NCBI GenBank assembly: GCA_900553305.1
Contig: USDI01000058.1
Coordinates: forward strand, 1 to 11,508
Reading direction: 5' to 3'
DNA from: an uncultured Lachnospiraceae bacterium
GTDB taxonomy: Bacteria; Bacillota; Clostridia; Lachnospirales; Lachnospiraceae
Length of the DNA: 11,508 nucleotides
Part shown: positions 1-6,843 of the stretch, one piece after another
Numbering within the stretch: position 1 is the stretch's first letter
Layout: every line of letters starts with the position of its first letter
The notes under the pieces: model-generated
The model's database searches: none
What the model was told of the DNA's origin: nothing
What the model saw: the letters and a program-made list of their open reading frames with translations, nothing else
Program-made: the position numbers and the translations under genes

Positions 1-350
1 AAATTGCCACAGAGATCGGCATTCCGAAGGAAGATATTGTTTATGCGCTTGATGCCATACAAAATCCCATGAGCCTGTATGAACCCGTGTTTTCGGATAA
101 TGGAGATACGCTTTATGTTATGGATCAGATCAGTGACAAGAAGAACCGTGAGGACCGGTGGGTAGAAGAAATCTCGCTAAGTGAAGCCATGAAAAAGCTT
201 GGCATGAGAGAATATGAAATTATCTCCTTACGCTTTTTTGAAGGAAAAACACAGATGGAGGTGGCAGATCTCATTGGAATTTCCCAGGCGCAGGTATCAC
301 GCCTTGAAAAGAATGCGCTGCGGATTATGAAAAACTATCTGATTGCATAG
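1..350 (+). CDS. sigG: RNA polymerase sporulation sigma factor SigG, C-terminal part (5' truncated)
   Basis: The window opens inside this gene; the reading frame starts with a full codon at position 3 and ends at TAG 348-350. The visible 115 residues cover the end of region 3 and all of region 4. The segment IPKEDIVYALDAIQNP, followed by a VMDQISDKKN stretch, closely resembles SigG of Bacillus as I remember it. Region 4.2 carries the helix-turn-helix around TQMEVADLIGISQAQVSRLE, which reads the -35 element. SigG directs late transcription in the engulfed forespore, so the organism is probably a spore former. The ATG at 69 is internal, not the start. No strong intrinsic terminator is visible just after the stop. 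SigF is the main alternative, but the ALDAIQNP segment favours SigG. Confidence 0.9.
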   Translation, partial: IATEIGIPKEDIVYALDAIQNPMSLYEPVFSDNGDTLYVMDQISDKKNREDRWVEEISLSEAMKKLGMREYEIISLRFFEGKTQMEVADLIGISQAQVSRLEKNALRIMKNYLIA

Positions 351-421
351 AGGTACAGAAGTTACAGTTCACACAGCAGCCGGACACTTGTTGTCAGACA
401 ATGATTTTACCTCAATTTTAC

Positions 422-450
422 TTGTAAAAACGGATCAGGCATGGTATTGT
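422..450 (+). promoter_or_regulatory. Sigma-A type promoter with extended -10 for the oadB leader
   Basis: TTGTAA (422-427) and TATTGT (445-450) are separated by 17 bases, and a TG at 442-443 makes the -10 an extended one (TGGTATTGT). Transcription would begin around 456-458, only about ten bases before the structured leader that starts at 466. That is the spacing expected when a riboswitch aptamer is at the 5' end of an mRNA. Identified by consensus only. Confidence 0.6.
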
Positions 451-465
451 TTTAAAAAAGAACAT

Positions 466-585
466 GGATATAGGGGAGTAGTCAGTACAGAGCTTTCTGT
501 ATGATTAAATCAACAGCAAGTCTGTTGCCTTCGGATACGCAAGTGCAGCATTCTGGTTTAATTTGAAATGACGAGACTTATATCT
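466..585 (+). promoter_or_regulatory. Putative riboswitch aptamer (yybP-ykoY-like) in the oadB leader
   Basis: A closing helix P1 pairs 466-474 (GGATATAGG) with 577-585 (CTTATATCT), nine pairs including two G-U. Inside it the 5' strand continues as GGAGTAG (475-481) and the 3' strand is preceded by GACGAGA (570-576). A hairpin P2 pairs 486-491 with 496-501 and extends past a bulged G485 to 482-484/502-504. A second arm pairs 504-511 with 555-562 (ATTAAATC with GGTTTAAT) and holds an inner hairpin, 512-516 with 522-526. The combination GGGGAGTAG and CGAGAC at the junction is the hallmark, as I remember it, of the Mn2+-sensing yybP-ykoY riboswitch. The second conserved loop and the P4 hairpin of that family are not clear here, so this may be a diverged member or another metal-ion class. 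Structure was folded by eye. Confidence 0.6.
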
Positions 586-616
586 CTCAAAATGAGGGAT
601 ATAGGTTTCTTTTTTT
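577..616 (+). terminator. Conditional intrinsic terminator of the oadB leader (expression platform)
   Basis: Positions 577-589 (CTTATATCTCTCA) pair with 593-605 (TGAGGGATATAGG) in 13 consecutive pairs, two of them G-U, around a three-A loop. The stem is followed at once by the T-rich tract TTTCTTTTTTT (606-616). The 5' arm contains the complete 3' strand of aptamer helix P1, so P1 and the terminator exclude each other. A further helix pairs 596-603 with 616-623 (GGGATATA with TATATCCC) and would also break the terminator. Formation of P1 should let transcription read into oadB, making this an ON switch. Confidence 0.75.
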
Positions 617-643
617 ATATCCCCAAAGAAAAAGGAGGTCATT

Positions 644-1780
644 ATGGATTATTTAGTTTCAGGACTGCTGTCCATCACCTGGCAGCAATGGGTCATGTAT
701 GTGGTGGGAGCAATACTTATTTATCTGGCAGTGAAAAAGGAATTTGAACCCTCATTGCTTCTGCCGATGGGCTTTGGTGCCATCCTGGTCAATCTGCCGT
801 CTTCCGGTGTGCTTAACCAGACCATGGCAGGAATCGGAGAGACGAACGGCATTATTGAATGGCTGTTTCAGATTGGGATAGAGGCATCGGAAGCACTCCC
901 GATCATTCTGTTTATCGGAATCGGAGCCATGATTGATTTCGGGCCGCTCCTGGCGCAGCCGGTATTGTTTTTGTTCGGGGCGGCAGCACAGTTTGGAATT
1001 TTCTTTGCCATCTGTATTGCAGCGTTGATGGGCTTTGATTTAAGAGATGCAGCATCGATCGGAATTATCGGAGCGGCAGATGGGCCGACCTCCATTCTGG
1101 TTTCCCAGATCTTTGGATCGAAATATGTGGGAGCGATTGCTGTGGCAGCGTATTCCTATATGGCGCTTGTCCCAATCATCCAGCCGTTTGCCATTAAGCT
1201 TGTGACCACGAAAAAGGAACGATGTATTAAGATGCCGTATAATCCGAAGTCCGTATCGAAGACGACAAGAATTCTGTTCCCGATTATCGTGACCTTTATT
1301 GCGGGACTGGTTGCACCGATGAGCGTTTCCTTAGTAGGCTTTCTGATGTTTGGAAACCTGATCCGGGAATGCGGGGTATTACAGAGCCTTTCCGAAACAG
1401 CACAGAACCAGCTTGCCAATCTCATTACCCTGCTGCTTGGCATTACGATTTCTTTCAGTATGCGTGCAGAGCAGTTCGTCAGTGTGGATACGATAATGAT
1501 TATGGCGATTGGACTTGTAGCATTTATCTTTGATACCATCGGAGGTGTGCTGTTTGCAAAGCTCTTAAATTTATTCCGCAGACAGAAGATCAATCCGATG
1601 ATTGGGGCAGCCGGAATTTCAGCGTTCCCGATGTCTTCCCGTGTGGTGCAGAAGATGGCGCTTAAGGAAGATCCGAGTAATATCCTGATTATGCATGCAG
1701 CAGGGGCAAATGTATCCGGCCAGATTGCTTCGGTGGTAGCCGGTGGTATGGTGATGAGTCTTCTGGCAAATTATTTATAG
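644..1780 (+). CDS. oadB: OadB-type beta subunit of a sodium ion-translocating decarboxylase
   Basis: This is a 378-residue, very hydrophobic protein with around nine membrane segments. It matches the beta subunit of oxaloacetate, methylmalonyl-CoA and glutaconyl-CoA decarboxylases, which decarboxylates carboxybiotin and couples this to Na+ export across the cytoplasmic membrane. Family landmarks are GAADGPTSI (143-151) with the conserved Asp146, AAYSYMALVPIIQP (168-181), and the C-terminal block GISAFPMSSRVVQK with HAAGANVSGQIAS (324-363). A strong AAAGGAGG (631-638) lies six bases before the ATG. The gene is downstream of a conditional terminator, so expression is probably controlled by the leader RNA. 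A 37-residue OadG-like gene follows, but no carboxyltransferase or biotin carrier gene is adjacent. Which acyl substrate feeds the pump cannot be decided here; the symbol names the family. Confidence 0.88.
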   Translation: MDYLVSGLLSITWQQWVMYVVGAILIYLAVKKEFEPSLLLPMGFGAILVNLPSSGVLNQTMAGIGETNGIIEWLFQIGIEASEALPIILFIGIGAMIDFGPLLAQPVLFLFGAAAQFGIFFAICIAALMGFDLRDAASIGIIGAADGPTSILVSQIFGSKYVGAIAVAAYSYMALVPIIQPFAIKLVTTKKERCIKMPYNPKSVSKTTRILFPIIVTFIAGLVAPMSVSLVGFLMFGNLIRECGVLQSLSETAQNQLANLITLLLGITISFSMRAEQFVSVDTIMIMAIGLVAFIFDTIGGVLFAKLLNLFRRQKINPMIGAAGISAFPMSSRVVQKMALKEDPSNILIMHAAGANVSGQIASVVAGGMVMSLLANYL

Positions 1781-1806
1781 GCTGCTTAGACATATGCAGC
1801 AGTTTT
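1781..1806 (+). terminator. Weak hairpin in the oadB-oadG gap, possible partial terminator
   Basis: GCTGC (1781-1785) pairs with GCAGC (1796-1800) around a ten-base loop, followed by AGTTTT. The five-pair stem and short T run are weak for a full stop. It could reduce the flow into the small downstream gene or protect the oadB message end. It starts right after the oadB stop codon. Confidence 0.3.
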
Positions 1807-1870
1807 ACGAATGTGGTTCTGAACAGACGATATCATCAAATAAATATTCTGATTAAAAAAGGAGAAAGAT

Positions 1871-1984
1871 ATGGAAAATTTATGGATATCTTTAGAATTA
1901 ATGGGAAAAGGAATGCTTGGGATCTTTACGGTCATTATCTTGATTATGCTTATTGTGATGTTACTTTCAAAAATTACGAAATAA
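1871..1984 (+). CDS. Small OadG-like membrane subunit (37 aa)
   Basis: This short gene begins at ATG 1871, seven bases after GGAG of AAAAAAGGAGAAAGAT, and stops at TAA 1982-1984. The 37-residue product starts MENLWISLELMGKGMLGIF and then runs as one membrane helix (about residues 14-33) ending in LLSKITK. The pattern of an amphipathic start, LxLMGKGMxGIF, a single helix and a basic end is that of the N-terminal part of gamma subunits (OadG). These assemble the membrane decarboxylase and anchor it near the beta subunit. Normal OadG proteins are longer, roughly 80 residues or more, with a soluble C-terminal tail; that tail is missing here. The position 90 bases behind oadB supports a partnership. 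A longer overlapping frame at 1813-2013 has no such features and is rejected. Good confidence in the gene, moderate in the role. Confidence 0.75.
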   Translation: MENLWISLELMGKGMLGIFTVIILIMLIVMLLSKITK

Positions 1985-2004
1985 CAGTGGTTACCATAAT
2001 TCGG

Positions 2005-2033
2005 TTGACATAATGAAAAATTTATCCTATACT
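2005..2033 (+). promoter_or_regulatory. Sigma-A promoter of nrdR
   Basis: A perfect TTGACA (2005-2010) is followed after 17 bases by TATACT (2028-2033). A second, better -10-like hexamer TATAAT (2033-2038) overlaps it, but its 22-base spacing is too long. Transcription would start near 2040, about 25 bases before the nrdR start codon. Confidence 0.75.
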
Positions 2034-2064
2034 ATAATAAGCAAATCAGAGGGGGAACAACCGT

Positions 2065-2514
2065 ATGAAATGTCCGTTTTGTGGTCACGAGAATACCAGA
2101 GTTATTGATTCAAGACCTGCAGAGGAAAATAATTCCATCCGCAGACGTCGTGTTTGTGATGAATGTGATAAGCGCTTCACCACATATGAGAAGATAGAAA
2201 CGATCCCGCTTATTGTAGTGAAGAAGGATAATAACCGTGAGGCATATGACCGTACCAAGATTGAGGCCGGGGTGTTGCGTGCCTGCCATAAGCGTCCGAT
2301 CAGTGCCGATCAGATCAAGACTCTTGTGGATGAAGTGGAAACTGAGATCTTCAGCATGGAAGAGAAGGAAGTGCCAAGCCGTGTGATTGGAGAGTTGGTT
2401 ATGAATAAGCTGAAGGATTTAGAGGCCGTTGCCTATGTCCGTTTCGCTTCCGTCTATCGCGAATTCAAGGACATTAATACCTTTATGGATGAGCTGAAAA
2501 AGGTATTGGAATAA
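2065..2514 (+). CDS. nrdR: Transcriptional repressor NrdR
   Basis: The 149-residue product has the standard NrdR length and layout. A zinc ribbon uses Cys3, Cys6, Cys31 and Cys34 (CPFC and CDEC) with the family linker VIDSRPAEENNSIRRRR between them. An ATP-cone domain follows at about residues 49-139, with PLIVVKKD and AYDRTKIEAGVLRAC. NrdR senses ATP/dATP through the cone and represses ribonucleotide reductase operons by binding paired NrdR boxes. AGAGGGGG (2048-2055) precedes the ATG. The gene is monocistronic, with its own promoter and terminator. No ribonucleotide reductase gene is in the window, so its targets lie elsewhere. Confidence 0.97.
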   Translation: MKCPFCGHENTRVIDSRPAEENNSIRRRRVCDECDKRFTTYEKIETIPLIVVKKDNNREAYDRTKIEAGVLRACHKRPISADQIKTLVDEVETEIFSMEEKEVPSRVIGELVMNKLKDLEAVAYVRFASVYREFKDINTFMDELKKVLE

Positions 2515-2523
2515 GGAAATAGA

Positions 2524-2564
2524 ATCAATAGTGTATTTATTTTCGTACACTATTGATTTTTTTT
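2524..2564 (+). terminator. Intrinsic terminator of nrdR
   Basis: TCAATAGTGTA (2525-2535) pairs perfectly with TACACTATTGA (2546-2556), eleven pairs around a ten-base loop, extended by A2524-T2557. Eight T follow (2557-2564). It lies ten bases after the nrdR stop and separates nrdR from the ABC transporter operon. Confidence 0.9.
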
Positions 2565-2581
2565 ATCTTTTTGTATAGAAT
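2553..2581 (+). promoter_or_regulatory. Candidate promoter of the ABC transporter operon
   Basis: TTGATT (2553-2558) and TAGAAT (2576-2581) are 17 bases apart. The -35 overlaps the 3' arm and T tract of the nrdR terminator. Start of transcription would fall near 2588, right at the palindrome 2589-2604. The match is fair only, but the operon needs a promoter in this gap. Confidence 0.4.
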
Positions 2582-2588
2582 GTAAGAG

Positions 2589-2604
2589 CGTTAAAAATTT
2601 AACG
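2589..2604 (+). promoter_or_regulatory. Palindrome, possible operator
   Basis: CGTTAAAAATTTAACG is a perfect inverted repeat with seven-base arms and a two-base centre. It sits at the expected transcription start of the ABC operon, a usual place for a repressor site. The repressor is not identifiable, and no T run follows, so it is not a terminator. Confidence 0.4.
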
Positions 2605-2649
2605 TACCCACTAAAACTAAATATGGAAAGTGAGAAAGGAATGAAAGAC

Positions 2650-4164
2650 ATGAAGAAGAGAAGCTTTAAAGCAGTTCTTTTACTGTTCGTGTTGACGACA
2701 CTTACTATTGCACTGGGCGGATGCTCAGGTGATAAGAAAGGAGACAGTTCCTCTCAAATCACGATCGGAATACCTCAGGACTTAGAGGACAGTCTTGACC
2801 CCCACAAGATGGTGGCGGCAGGAACAAGAGAGGTATTGTTCAACATTTTTGAAGGACTTGTAAAGGTTACAAGCGATGGTGATTTTGTCCCTGCAGTAGC
2901 AAGCTCGTATGAAGAAACCGAAGGAGGTAAGGTTTATACCTTTACCTTAAGAGACAATGTGAAGTTCCATGATGGAAGCACGGTAACCGCAGAGGATGTG
3001 AAATTTTCCCTGGATAAATGCGCCGATACCAGTGCTGGTGAACCTCTGGTAGCGGCGTTTTCTAATATTGACAGTGTCAATATCTTAGATGACAAGACCG
3101 TACAGGTGGTTTTAAAGGAAGCCGATACCGAGTTCCTTGCCTATATGACAACGGCAATCATCCCGGCATCCAATGAGAATCCGGACACCAACCCGATCGG
3201 AACCGGTCCCTATAAGTTCGTATCCCGTTCCCCGCAGGAGAACTTTGTGATGGAACGCTTTGACGATTACTGGGGCGAACCTGCTTATATTAAGGATGTA
3301 ACTTTTAAGATCTGTGCCAATGCCGATTCCATCGTGATGGATTTGGAGGGCGGTTCCATTGATATGTTTGCAAGAGTAACCGCTACTCAGGCAGCAGAGT
3401 TATCCGACAACTTTAATGTATTAGAGGGAACCATGAACCTCGTACAGGCGTTATACCTCAACAATGCAGAAGCTCCGTTTGACAATGAAAAGGTTCGTCA
3501 GGCTCTCTGCTATGCGATTGATCCGCAGGAAATTATGATGATGGTTTCCGATGGAAAGGGTGCTGAGGTAGGAAGCAGTATGTTCCCTGCATTCGGCAAG
3601 TATTTTATGCCGGAATTGAATGACACCTATAACACCGATATTGAAAAAGCCAAAGAACTGTTAAAAGAGGCAGGCTATGAAGACGGATTTTCCTTTACGA
3701 TTACCGTACCTTCCAACTACCAGCCTCACATTGATACCGCACAGGTACTTGTGGAAGAGTTCAAGAAAATCGGTGTCGATGCCCAGATCCAGTTAGTGGA
3801 ATGGGATAGCTGGTTAAGTGATGTATACCAGAACAGACAGTTCCAGTCTACTCTTGTTGGTGTCGATGCGTCCAACATTACCGGTTCTGCCATGTTACAG
3901 AGATTTACCTCCGATAATGCGAAGAACTTTATCAACTATAGCAATGCCGATTATGATGCTGCTTTTGAAAAAGCAATCAGCAGCACCGATGATGACGAAA
4001 AGACCACCTATTATAAGGAATGTGAACGGATTCTGTCTGAAACCGCAGCCAATGTTTATATTCAGGACTTACCGGAGTTCGTGGCATTAAATAAGAAGTA
4101 CACCGGATATGAGTTCTATCCGCTTTATATTCAGGATATTGCGAAGATCCGTCTGGCAGATTAA
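2650..4164 (+). CDS. ABC transporter substrate-binding lipoprotein, family 5 (peptide/nickel class)
   Basis: Product of 504 residues from ATG 2650. This start is preferred over 2623 and 2641 because AAAGGA (2635-2640) lies nine bases before it and the product then begins MKKRSFK, a normal signal peptide. The lipobox LGGC places the lipid-modified cysteine at residue 25, so the mature protein is tethered outside the cytoplasmic membrane. The SBP_bac_5 signature is clear around residues 99-120 (TLRDNVKFHDGSTVTAEDVKF), and a C-lobe landmark is FDNEKVRQALCYAIDP. Family members bind di- or oligopeptides, nickel complexes, opines or sugars, and sequence alone does not settle the ligand. It is the first gene of a five-gene importer operon. 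Confidence 0.9.
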   Translation: MKKRSFKAVLLLFVLTTLTIALGGCSGDKKGDSSSQITIGIPQDLEDSLDPHKMVAAGTREVLFNIFEGLVKVTSDGDFVPAVASSYEETEGGKVYTFTLRDNVKFHDGSTVTAEDVKFSLDKCADTSAGEPLVAAFSNIDSVNILDDKTVQVVLKEADTEFLAYMTTAIIPASNENPDTNPIGTGPYKFVSRSPQENFVMERFDDYWGEPAYIKDVTFKICANADSIVMDLEGGSIDMFARVTATQAAELSDNFNVLEGTMNLVQALYLNNAEAPFDNEKVRQALCYAIDPQEIMMMVSDGKGAEVGSSMFPAFGKYFMPELNDTYNTDIEKAKELLKEAGYEDGFSFTITVPSNYQPHIDTAQVLVEEFKKIGVDAQIQLVEWDSWLSDVYQNRQFQSTLVGVDASNITGSAMLQRFTSDNAKNFINYSNADYDAAFEKAISSTDDDEKTTYYKECERILSETAANVYIQDLPEFVALNKKYTGYEFYPLYIQDIAKIRLAD

Positions 4165-4225
4165 TAATAAATGTAGATTTATTTTTGAAAAATGAGATAG
4201 GATTTGAGGAAAGGAAGGCAGGACC

Positions 4226-5167
4226 ATGAAATATGTAGTTCGCAAAATACTGACAACGATATTGACACTGTTCGCAGTGACGTTTTTCGTGTTCCTGTCC
4301 TTCCATGTCATTTCCGGGGATCCGGCTTCCTCTATGCTCGGTACGGAAGCAACACCGCAGAAGGTCGCTGCGCTGCGGGAAGAGCTTGGATTAAACGATC
4401 CGGTGCTTGTCCAGTATGGAAGATGGGCAGCAGGACTTCTTCATGGAGACATGGGAACCTCTTACAGTTACCGGATGCCGGTTACCGGAATGGTTGCCAA
4501 TAAGATTCCGGTAACGATTACACTGACTCTGATGGCGTTTGTGCTGATGGTGGTAATTTCAATTCCACTTGGTATTTATACGGCAAAGCACGAGGGCGGT
4601 GTCGTGGACCGGGTGATTTACATTATTAATCAGATCATTATGGCAATTCCGCCGTTCTTTTCGGGAATCCTCATTACCCTTTTGTTTGGAAGAATATTTA
4701 AGTTATTTACACCGGGAGGTTATGTATCCTATGAAAAGGATTTTGCAGGCTTTGTCGGTTATCTCTTTTTCCCGGCAGTAGCGATTGCGCTTCCGAAAGC
4801 CGCGATGGCCGTGAAGCTCCTTCGAAGCTCTGTAATTAAGGAAGCGAAGCTGGATTATGTGCGTACCGCATACAGCCGTGGAAACCGGACGAATGACGTT
4901 TTATATAAGCATGTATTGAAGAATGCATTGATTCCGGTAGTGACCTTCTTAGGGATGGCACTTGCCGATATGATTGCAGGAAGTATTATTATTGAACAGG
5001 TTTTCAGCATTCCGGGACTTGGAAGAATTCTGCTGACCTCGATTTCGAACAGAGACTATCCGGTTGTCATGGCCGTGATTGTCTGCATTGCAGTTCTGGT
5101 ACTTGTGGTGAATATGGCTGTCGATCTGATCTATGGACTGATTGATCCCAGAATTACAGTAGAGTAG
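4226..5167 (+). CDS. ABC transporter permease, DppB/OppB/NikB type
   Basis: Product of 313 residues. A first membrane helix at about residues 7-29 is followed by a periplasmic-side segment with SMLGTEATPQKVAALREELG, typical of DppB-like proteins, and then by five more predicted helices. The EAA loop that docks onto the ATPases is at about 210-238 (DYVRTAYSRGN ... LKNALIP). GGAAGG (4212-4217) stands before the ATG. The gene lies 61 bases behind the binding protein with no terminator between them, so both are probably in one transcript. It should form the membrane pore with the next permease. Confidence 0.92.
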   Translation: MKYVVRKILTTILTLFAVTFFVFLSFHVISGDPASSMLGTEATPQKVAALREELGLNDPVLVQYGRWAAGLLHGDMGTSYSYRMPVTGMVANKIPVTITLTLMAFVLMVVISIPLGIYTAKHEGGVVDRVIYIINQIIMAIPPFFSGILITLLFGRIFKLFTPGGYVSYEKDFAGFVGYLFFPAVAIALPKAAMAVKLLRSSVIKEAKLDYVRTAYSRGNRTNDVLYKHVLKNALIPVVTFLGMALADMIAGSIIIEQVFSIPGLGRILLTSISNRDYPVVMAVIVCIAVLVLVVNMAVDLIYGLIDPRITVE

Positions 5168-5176
5168 GGTGAAAGA

Positions 5177-5974
5177 ATGAAGAATGTAAAGAAAAATTAC
5201 AATTTAATTCTTGGCGGGGTGATTACCGCAGTGATGCTTCTTCTGATTCTGATTGGATTTTTCTGGACGCCGTATGATCCGGAAACCATGGACGCTGCGA
5301 ATAAGTTTGCCAGGATTTCCCTGGCGCATCCCCTGGGATGTGATAATTTTGGAAGAGATATTTTAAGCAGGGTGATGAAGGGTGCAGGAACCACATTTCT
5401 TGTTGCACTTGGAACCGTGCTGATCGGAGCGGTGTCTGGTGTCCTGATCGGAGCATTCACCGGTTATTTTGGAGGAACCGTCGATGAAATCCTGATGCGG
5501 ATTATCGATGCTGTTTTTGCATTTCCCAGTATTCTGCTGGCATTAGTGTTTATTTCGCTTCTCGGAAAGGGAACCTATCAGGTGGTGCTTGCACTTGGTA
5601 TTGCCTTTATTCCAAGCTTTTCGAGAATTGTACGAAGTGAATTTTTAAAATACAAAAATATGGACTATGTGAAGAATGCGCGCCTGCAGGGGGCATCCCA
5701 TCTGCGGATTATGTTTGTACACATTCTGCCGAATACGGTAAGCGTGCTGTTATCTTCCGTTATGATTGGATTTAATAATGCCGTTCTGGCAGAGGCCGGA
5801 ATGAGTTTTTTGGGAATTGGTGTGCAGCCACCGGCGCCGAGTCTTGGGCGCATGCTTTCCGAGGCACAGAGCTTTCTGTTCCGTGTGCCGAACTATGCAC
5901 TGGGACCGGGATGTGCCATTATTCTGATGGTGCTTGGATTCAGTCTGTTGAGCGACGGATTGAAAAAGGAGTAG
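5177..5974 (+). CDS. ABC transporter permease, DppC/OppC/NikC type
   Basis: Product of 265 residues, nine bases behind the first permease. It has an N-terminal membrane helix (about 9-30), the family motif HPLGCDNFGRDILSR (51-65) with Cys at a position that is often Thr, further helices, and an EAA loop at about 163-187 (DYVKNARLQGA ... ILPNT). The end GFSLLSDGLKKE resembles the usual LGDGLRDxLDP tail cut short. The ribosome site AGGGTGAAAG is modest, so translation may be coupled to the upstream gene. It would pair with the 4226-5167 permease. Confidence 0.92.
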   Translation: MKNVKKNYNLILGGVITAVMLLLILIGFFWTPYDPETMDAANKFARISLAHPLGCDNFGRDILSRVMKGAGTTFLVALGTVLIGAVSGVLIGAFTGYFGGTVDEILMRIIDAVFAFPSILLALVFISLLGKGTYQVVLALGIAFIPSFSRIVRSEFLKYKNMDYVKNARLQGASHLRIMFVHILPNTVSVLLSSVMIGFNNAVLAEAGMSFLGIGVQPPAPSLGRMLSEAQSFLFRVPNYALGPGCAIILMVLGFSLLSDGLKKE

Positions 5975-6036
5975 GGACGATAAGAAGAAATAAGGTAACT
6001 ATTCAGTAATGCAATAAGGAACAGGCAGGTGTTGAA

Positions 6037-6843
6037 ATGGCAGAGCCTTTATTATTGGAAGTAAAAGATTTGAATATTGAATTCCACGACCATCTGATTC
6101 CGGAAACGGTAGTGTATGACTTCGATCTGGAACTTAAGCCTGGGGAGATTGTCGGTCTGGTGGGAGAATCCGGCTCCGGCAAGTCCATGAGTGCACTTGC
6201 GATTGCAGGACTGTTAAGCCGCAGGGATATGCATAAGAAGGGACAGATTCTGTTTGACGGACTGGATCTGTTAACCTGTGAACGTTCCCAGCTCCGCAAA
6301 ATTCAGGGAAATGAAATCAGCATGATTTTTCAGGAACCGATGACTTCTTTAAATCCGGTGAAACGAATTGGATGGCAGATTGAAGAATCGCTGCGGATCC
6401 ACACGGAGCTTAATAAGGAAGAGCGTTATCAGAAAGCAATTGAGATGATGAAGGAAGTGGAACTTCCGGATCCGGAACGGCTTTACCGGCAGTATCCGCA
6501 CGAATTATCCGGTGGTATGCGGCAGAGAGTGATGATTGCGGCAGCCATGATCTGCAATCCCCGGATTCTGATCGCAGATGAACCGACAACGGCATTGGAT
6601 GTGACGATTCAGGCACAGATTGTAGAGCTGTTAAAGAGGATGAACCGGGAGAAGCAGACGTCGATCCTGTTTATCTCCCATGATTTGAGTCTGGTAAAGC
6701 AGCTTTGTGAACGGGTACTTGTCATGAAGGGCGGCTATATCGTGGAGACCGGGCCGACGCAGGAGGTTTTTACAAAACCGAAGGAAGAATATACAAAGCG
6801 TCTGATTGCGGCGATACCAAAGGTGGAAAGAAATGGAAAATAA
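6037..6843 (+). CDS. ABC transporter ATP-binding protein, DppD/NikD type
   Basis: Product of 268 residues with a full set of nucleotide-binding motifs: Walker A GESGSGKS (43-50), Q-loop FQEPMTSLNP (98-107), signature LSGGMRQR (157-164), Walker B ILIADE (177-182) and H-loop His215. It powers uptake by hydrolysing ATP at the cytoplasmic face of the two permeases. It is about 60 residues shorter than common DppD/OppD proteins and keeps little of their C-terminal oligopeptide-type extension; this length is nearer to NikD/NikE. It lies 62 bases behind the second permease. The ribosome site (AGGCAGGTG) is weaker than most here. Its stop overlaps the next gene by eleven bases. Confidence 0.93.
   Translation: MAEPLLLEVKDLNIEFHDHLIPETVVYDFDLELKPGEIVGLVGESGSGKSMSALAIAGLLSRRDMHKKGQILFDGLDLLTCERSQLRKIQGNEISMIFQEPMTSLNPVKRIGWQIEESLRIHTELNKEERYQKAIEMMKEVELPDPERLYRQYPHELSGGMRQRVMIAAAMICNPRILIADEPTTALDVTIQAQIVELLKRMNREKQTSILFISHDLSLVKQLCERVLVMKGGYIVETGPTQEVFTKPKEEYTKRLIAAIPKVERNGK

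Noticed and set aside
388..405. TTGTCAGACAA near 390-400 as a sigG terminator
   Set aside because: The stem is only four to five pairs with an impractically small loop, and the following T-rich stretch is interrupted.
1156..1593. 145-residue reverse-strand open frame inside oadB
   Set aside because: It is a shadow of the hydrophobic oadB sequence, with no ribosome site or family features. The same holds for the other reverse-strand frames within the ABC, aro and efp genes.
1813..2013. 66-residue open frame overlapping the small OadG-like gene
   Set aside because: No ribosome site before its start, no domain or membrane pattern, and it overlaps the better supported 1871-1984 gene in another frame.
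2525..2556. Inverted repeat behind nrdR as an NrdR box (ATAGTGTA / TACACTAT resembles half of one)
   Set aside because: It lies after the gene, forms an eleven-pair hairpin and is followed by eight T, so a terminator explains it fully. The NrdR-box spacing and central sequence are not matched.
2623..2649. Earlier starts (ATG 2623 or 2641) for the binding lipoprotein
   Set aside because: They put extra charged residues before the signal peptide. The purine-rich AAAGGA is too close to 2641 and downstream of 2623, but well spaced for 2650.
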